Positions 61,361-64,000 of a DNA stretch of 64,000 bases are shown piece after piece. Origin of the DNA: JAJCYK01 sp965224285 (GTDB taxonomy: Bacteria; Bacteroidota; Bacteroidia; Cytophagales; Cyclobacteriaceae); NCBI GenBank assembly GCA_965224285.1, contig OZ245043.1, positions 3,906,001-3,970,000 of the forward strand, written 5' to 3'. The position numbers and the translations under genes are program-made. Position 1 is the first letter of the stretch; each line of letters starts with the position of its first letter. The notes under the pieces were generated by a model that did not search any database, had not been told where the DNA came from, and worked only from the letters and a program-made list of their open reading frames with translations.

Positions 61361-63286
61361 CTATTTGTCTTTGTCTTCCACTTCCTCGAATTCTACATCA
61401 CTCACATCGTCATCACCATCTCCCGCATCAGCGGTAGCATCACCGGCAGCATCTGCATTAGGAGTGGCACCTGCCTCTTGTGAAGCCGCATACATTTCCT
61501 GTGCCGCGCCTTCCCATGCCTTATTCAATCCCTCCATTGCGCTGTCGATGGTCGCCAGATCCTTCGACTCATGAGCTGTTTTTAATGCAGTCAATGCCGA
61601 TTCGATAGCGGTTTTGTTACCTTCTGACAGCTTATCGCCATATTCGCTGAGTTGTTTCTCAGTTTGGAAGATCAGGGAATCCGCCGCATTGATTTTTTCT
61701 GCAGACTCCTTAGCTTGTTTGTCTGCCTCCGCATTGGCTTCCGCTTCTTTTTTCATCTTTTCGATCTCGTCATCTGTCAGACCTGAAGAAGCCTCAATCC
61801 GAATTTTCTGTTCTTTACCAGTTCCCTTATCCTTAGCTGAGACATTCAAAATCCCATTGGCATCGATATCAAAAGTCACCTCTATTTGGGGTACACCTCT
61901 GGGTGCTGGTGGGATGCCATCCAGGTGAAACCGTCCAATAGTACGATTGTCCTTAGCCATTGGTCGTTCACCTTGTAGAACATGGATCTCAACTGATGGC
62001 TGGTTATCAGCCGCAGTGGAGAAGGTCTCCGACTTCTTGGTAGGGATGGTAGTATTACTTTCAATCAGCTTGGTGGATACTCCTCCCAGCGTTTCGATAC
62101 CCAGGGAGAGCGGGGTAACATCCAGTAGCAGGACGTCCTTCACCTCACCGGTTAGTACGCCTCCCTGTATGGCTGCACCAATAGCCACCACTTCGTCGGG
62201 ATTTACTCCTTTGGATGGCTTTTTGCCAAAATACTTCTCTACTTCTTCCTGCACCTTAGGTATCCTGGTGGATCCACCTACCAGAATTACCTCATCGATA
62301 TCCGATGATGATAAGCCAGAATCCTTCATGGCTATTTTTACCGGCTCCATGGCCCGTTTGAACAAATTATCTGCCAACTGCTCAAATTTCGCTCTGCTCA
62401 AAGATTTTACCAGGTGTTTGGGAATACCATCCACCGGCATAATGTAAGGCAGGTTGATCTCGGCATTGGTAGAACTGGATAATTCGATCTTGGCTTTTTC
62501 CGCAGCTTCTTTTAATCGCTGTAAGGCCATCGGATCTTTTCGCAAGTCAATTCCTTCATCCTTCTTGAACTCCTCAGCTAACCAATCTATAATGACAGCA
62601 TCAAAATCATCACCACCCAGGTGAACGTCACCATTGGTGGATTTTACTTCGAATACGCCATCTCCAAGTTCCAGAATGGAGATATCAAAGGTACCTCCTC
62701 CCAGGTCAAATACGGCAATCTTCATGTCTGCATTCTTCTTGTCCAGGCCATAGGCCAGGGAAGCAGCGGTGGGCTCGTTAATGATACGCTTTACCTCGAG
62801 TCCTGCTATTTGTCCGGCCTCTTTAGTCGCTTGCCTTTCCGCATCATTGAAGTATGCAGGAACCGTGATCACGGCATCTTTCACTTCAGTACCGAGGTAA
62901 TCTTCTGCGGTAGACTTCATTTTCTGAAGGATCATGGCAGAGATTTCCTGCGGGGTATATAATCGGTCACCTATCTTAACCCTAACGGTATCATTATTAC
63001 CTTTCTCAAGGTCATAGGCAACATTTTTTCTTTCTTCGGCTACTTCGGAAAACTTTTTACCCATGAACCGCTTGACGGAGCTAATGGTGTGCTTAGGGTT
63101 GGTTATAGCCTGTCTTTTAGCAGGATCACCAACTTTGCGCTCGCCGTCACCTTCGTCGAGGAAGGCAACAATAGACGGGGTGGTCCTTCGACCCTCGCTA
63201 TTGGGGATCACTACGGGCTCATTCCCCTCCATCACCGCCACACAGGAGTTAGTCGTTCCTAAATCAATTCCTATAATTTTTCCCAT
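61361..63286 (-). CDS. dnaK: Chaperone DnaK (Hsp70)
   Basis: The 641-residue protein has the full Hsp70 layout: GIDLGTTNSCVAV, INEPTAASLAYG, FDLGGGTFDISIL, LVGGSTRIPKVQ, the linker DVLLLDVTPLSLGIET and the substrate domain, with a C-terminal lid of charged helices ending in an acidic tail (VEFEEVEDKDK) rather than EEVD. It folds and protects proteins with DnaJ and GrpE, which are not in the window. A TGCCA-TAA-TGGCA dyad 91 bp upstream matches that of hsp20. Confidence 0.98.
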   Translation of the reverse strand: MGKIIGIDLGTTNSCVAVMEGNEPVVIPNSEGRRTTPSIVAFLDEGDGERKVGDPAKRQAITNPKHTISSVKRFMGKKFSEVAEERKNVAYDLEKGNNDTVRVKIGDRLYTPQEISAMILQKMKSTAEDYLGTEVKDAVITVPAYFNDAERQATKEAGQIAGLEVKRIINEPTAASLAYGLDKKNADMKIAVFDLGGGTFDISILELGDGVFEVKSTNGDVHLGGDDFDAVIIDWLAEEFKKDEGIDLRKDPMALQRLKEAAEKAKIELSSSTNAEINLPYIMPVDGIPKHLVKSLSRAKFEQLADNLFKRAMEPVKIAMKDSGLSSSDIDEVILVGGSTRIPKVQEEVEKYFGKKPSKGVNPDEVVAIGAAIQGGVLTGEVKDVLLLDVTPLSLGIETLGGVSTKLIESNTTIPTKKSETFSTAADNQPSVEIHVLQGERPMAKDNRTIGRFHLDGIPPAPRGVPQIEVTFDIDANGILNVSAKDKGTGKEQKIRIEASSGLTDDEIEKMKKEAEANAEADKQAKESAEKINAADSLIFQTEKQLSEYGDKLSEGNKTAIESALTALKTAHESKDLATIDSAMEGLNKAWEGAAQEMYAASQEAGATPNADAAGDATADAGDGDDDVSDVEFEEVEDKDK

Positions 63287-63370
63287 GATGTATTTTTATT
63301 CAAAATGATATTGCTTTTTGATGTTTTAGTAATCAATGGTTATGCCAATACCCGCTTGGGTTCAAATTTG

Positions 63371-63383
63371 TGCCATAATGGCA
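63371..63383. promoter_or_regulatory. TGCCA-N3-TGGCA dyad upstream of dnaK
   Basis: TGCCA-TAA-TGGCA has perfect 5-bp arms, centred 91 bp before the dnaK start. Two weaker relatives follow at 63405-63413 (CCA-TAC-TGG) and near 63454. The layout mirrors the dyad cluster before hsp20. Confidence 0.65.
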
Positions 63384-63477
63384 GATATCCCCCCGTATAG
63401 TTAGCCATACTGGATTATATGACAGCACATTTCCCCTTAGCCGCCCACAATTACTGCCACAATTAAGTAATTTTTGG

Positions 63478-63485
63478 TACCTTTG
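63478..63485 (+). promoter_or_regulatory. Candidate -7 box for prfC
   Basis: TACCTTTG matches TAnnTTTG and lies 24 bp before the prfC start. No TTG -33 box is certain. Confidence 0.5.
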
Positions 63486-63508
63486 GCGCTTTTAAAATTT
63501 GCAACAGT

Positions 63509-64000
63509 ATGCGATTGAAGGATGAGGTAGCCAGGAGAAGGACCTTTGGGATTATCAGCCACCCCGATGCTGGCAAAACAACTTTGACGGAAAAACTATT
63601 GCTCTATGGGGGAGCCATCAAGGAGGCTGGAGCAGTGAAAAGCAGCAAGATAAATCGACACGCAACCTCAGACTTCATGGAAATTGAGAAACAGCGGGGG
63701 ATTTCGGTGGCCACCTCAGTAATGGGCTTTGAATATAAGGGAATCAAAATCAACCTGTTGGATACCCCGGGGCACCAGGATTTTGCTGAGGACACCTATA
63801 GAACATTGACCGCAGTGGACAGTGTGATTATGGTGATCGATTGCGTGAAGGGGGTGGAAACCCAAACTGAAAAGCTCATGGAGGTCTGTCGCATGCGCAA
63901 TACTCCGGTTATAGTATTCATCAATAAGCTTGACCGGGAGGGGCGCGATCCTTATGATCTGCTGGACGAGATCGAACAGAAGTTAGACATAGTTGTAGGT
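63509..64000 (+). CDS. prfC: Peptide chain release factor 3 (3' partial)
   Basis: The frame starts ATG at 63509 (MRLKDEVARRRTFGIISHPDAG) and runs off the window. It shows the G1 motif HPDAGKTT, HATSDFMEIEKQRGISVATS (effector/switch I), DTPGHQDF (G3) and NKLDREGRDP (G4). RF3 is a GTPase that releases RF1 and RF2 from the ribosome after translation stops. The residues present fit RF3 better than EF-G because of the HATSDFMEIEKQRGISV stretch. Confidence 0.95.
   Translation, partial: MRLKDEVARRRTFGIISHPDAGKTTLTEKLLLYGGAIKEAGAVKSSKINRHATSDFMEIEKQRGISVATSVMGFEYKGIKINLLDTPGHQDFAEDTYRTLTAVDSVIMVIDCVKGVETQTEKLMEVCRMRNTPVIVFINKLDREGRDPYDLLDEIEQKLDIVVG

Noticed and set aside
61614..62447. Long plus-strand frames opposite dnaK
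   Set aside because: They are antisense shadows of a highly conserved gene; serine-rich composition is a product of codon bias.

Overview
The window reads as a chromosomal stretch of a Bacteroidota bacterium, most likely a marine-type Cytophagia/Cytophagales member. Reasons: TAnnTTTG-like promoter boxes, AT-rich translation starts without strong Shine-Dalgarno sites, TTG/GTG starts, Bacteroidota-type FtsX permeases, an ALDH7-family dehydrogenase, DUF6503-like and PKD-domain proteins, and many short lipoprotein signals. This assignment is inference from gene families; no rRNA is present.

Region 1 (1-17.1 kb) looks like the accessory end of an extracellular contractile injection system (eCIS) locus whose structural genes, if present, lie upstream of base 1. 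It holds three DUF4157 (HELTH) proteins, one carrying a helical segment and a C-terminal nuclease-like domain, one carrying an OmpA-like domain, and one bare. A eCIS-type AAA+ ATPase is translationally coupled to the bare one. Next come two caspase-fold proteases (one followed by helical repeats, one metacaspase-like), two paralogous membrane proteins with a TIR-like cytoplasmic domain and extracytoplasmic PKD domains, and a subtilisin plus ComEC-like metallo-beta-lactamase operon behind a perfect 20-bp palindrome. I read the set as a candidate injection-system-linked cell-death or immune module.

Region 2 (17.3-20.9 kb) holds a SIMPL-domain lipoprotein, a YtrA-type GntR regulator coupled to a slipin (SPFH) protein with a perfect palindromic operator, and a membrane-anchored kinase-fold protein.

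Region 3 (20.9-28.9 kb) is a small AT-rich integrated element in the 3' end of tRNA-Asn(GTT). It carries a SIR2-TPR defence-type gene, a divergent membrane coiled-coil gene, an SH3b membrane protein, a MerR-like regulator, a 44-residue coupled ORF and a large serine recombinase. The attachment site appears to lie inside the recombinase gene: in the integrated state the last 69 codons of the native reading frame sit at the far left end of the element, in phase, and have been replaced by codons from the tRNA gene. The tRNA end is followed (left of the element) by three tandem 98-99-bp units, each starting with a copy of the tRNA 3' end and containing a terminator hairpin.

Region 4 (29-64 kb) is mostly ordinary chromosome: an Asp-box lipoprotein, hsp20, HtrA/Deg protease, ALDH7, response regulator, AHL-lactonase-like lipoprotein, FtsX permease, a transporter/glycosidase operon, panE, FAD monooxygenase, TlpA/DsbD-N pair, tRNA-Ala(GGC), NlpC/P60, asnB, a YdiJ/D-lactate-dehydrogenase-like flavo-Fe-S protein, CYTH protein, Gfo/Idh/MocA oxidoreductase, mltG, M23 peptidase, dnaK and the start of prfC. 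hsp20 and dnaK share a TGCCA-N3-TGGCA dyad at nearly the same distance (about 91-93 bp) from their start codons, suggesting a common heat-shock operator. A ~90-bp imperfect repeat occurs in two intergenic regions (30.6 and 45.3 kb).
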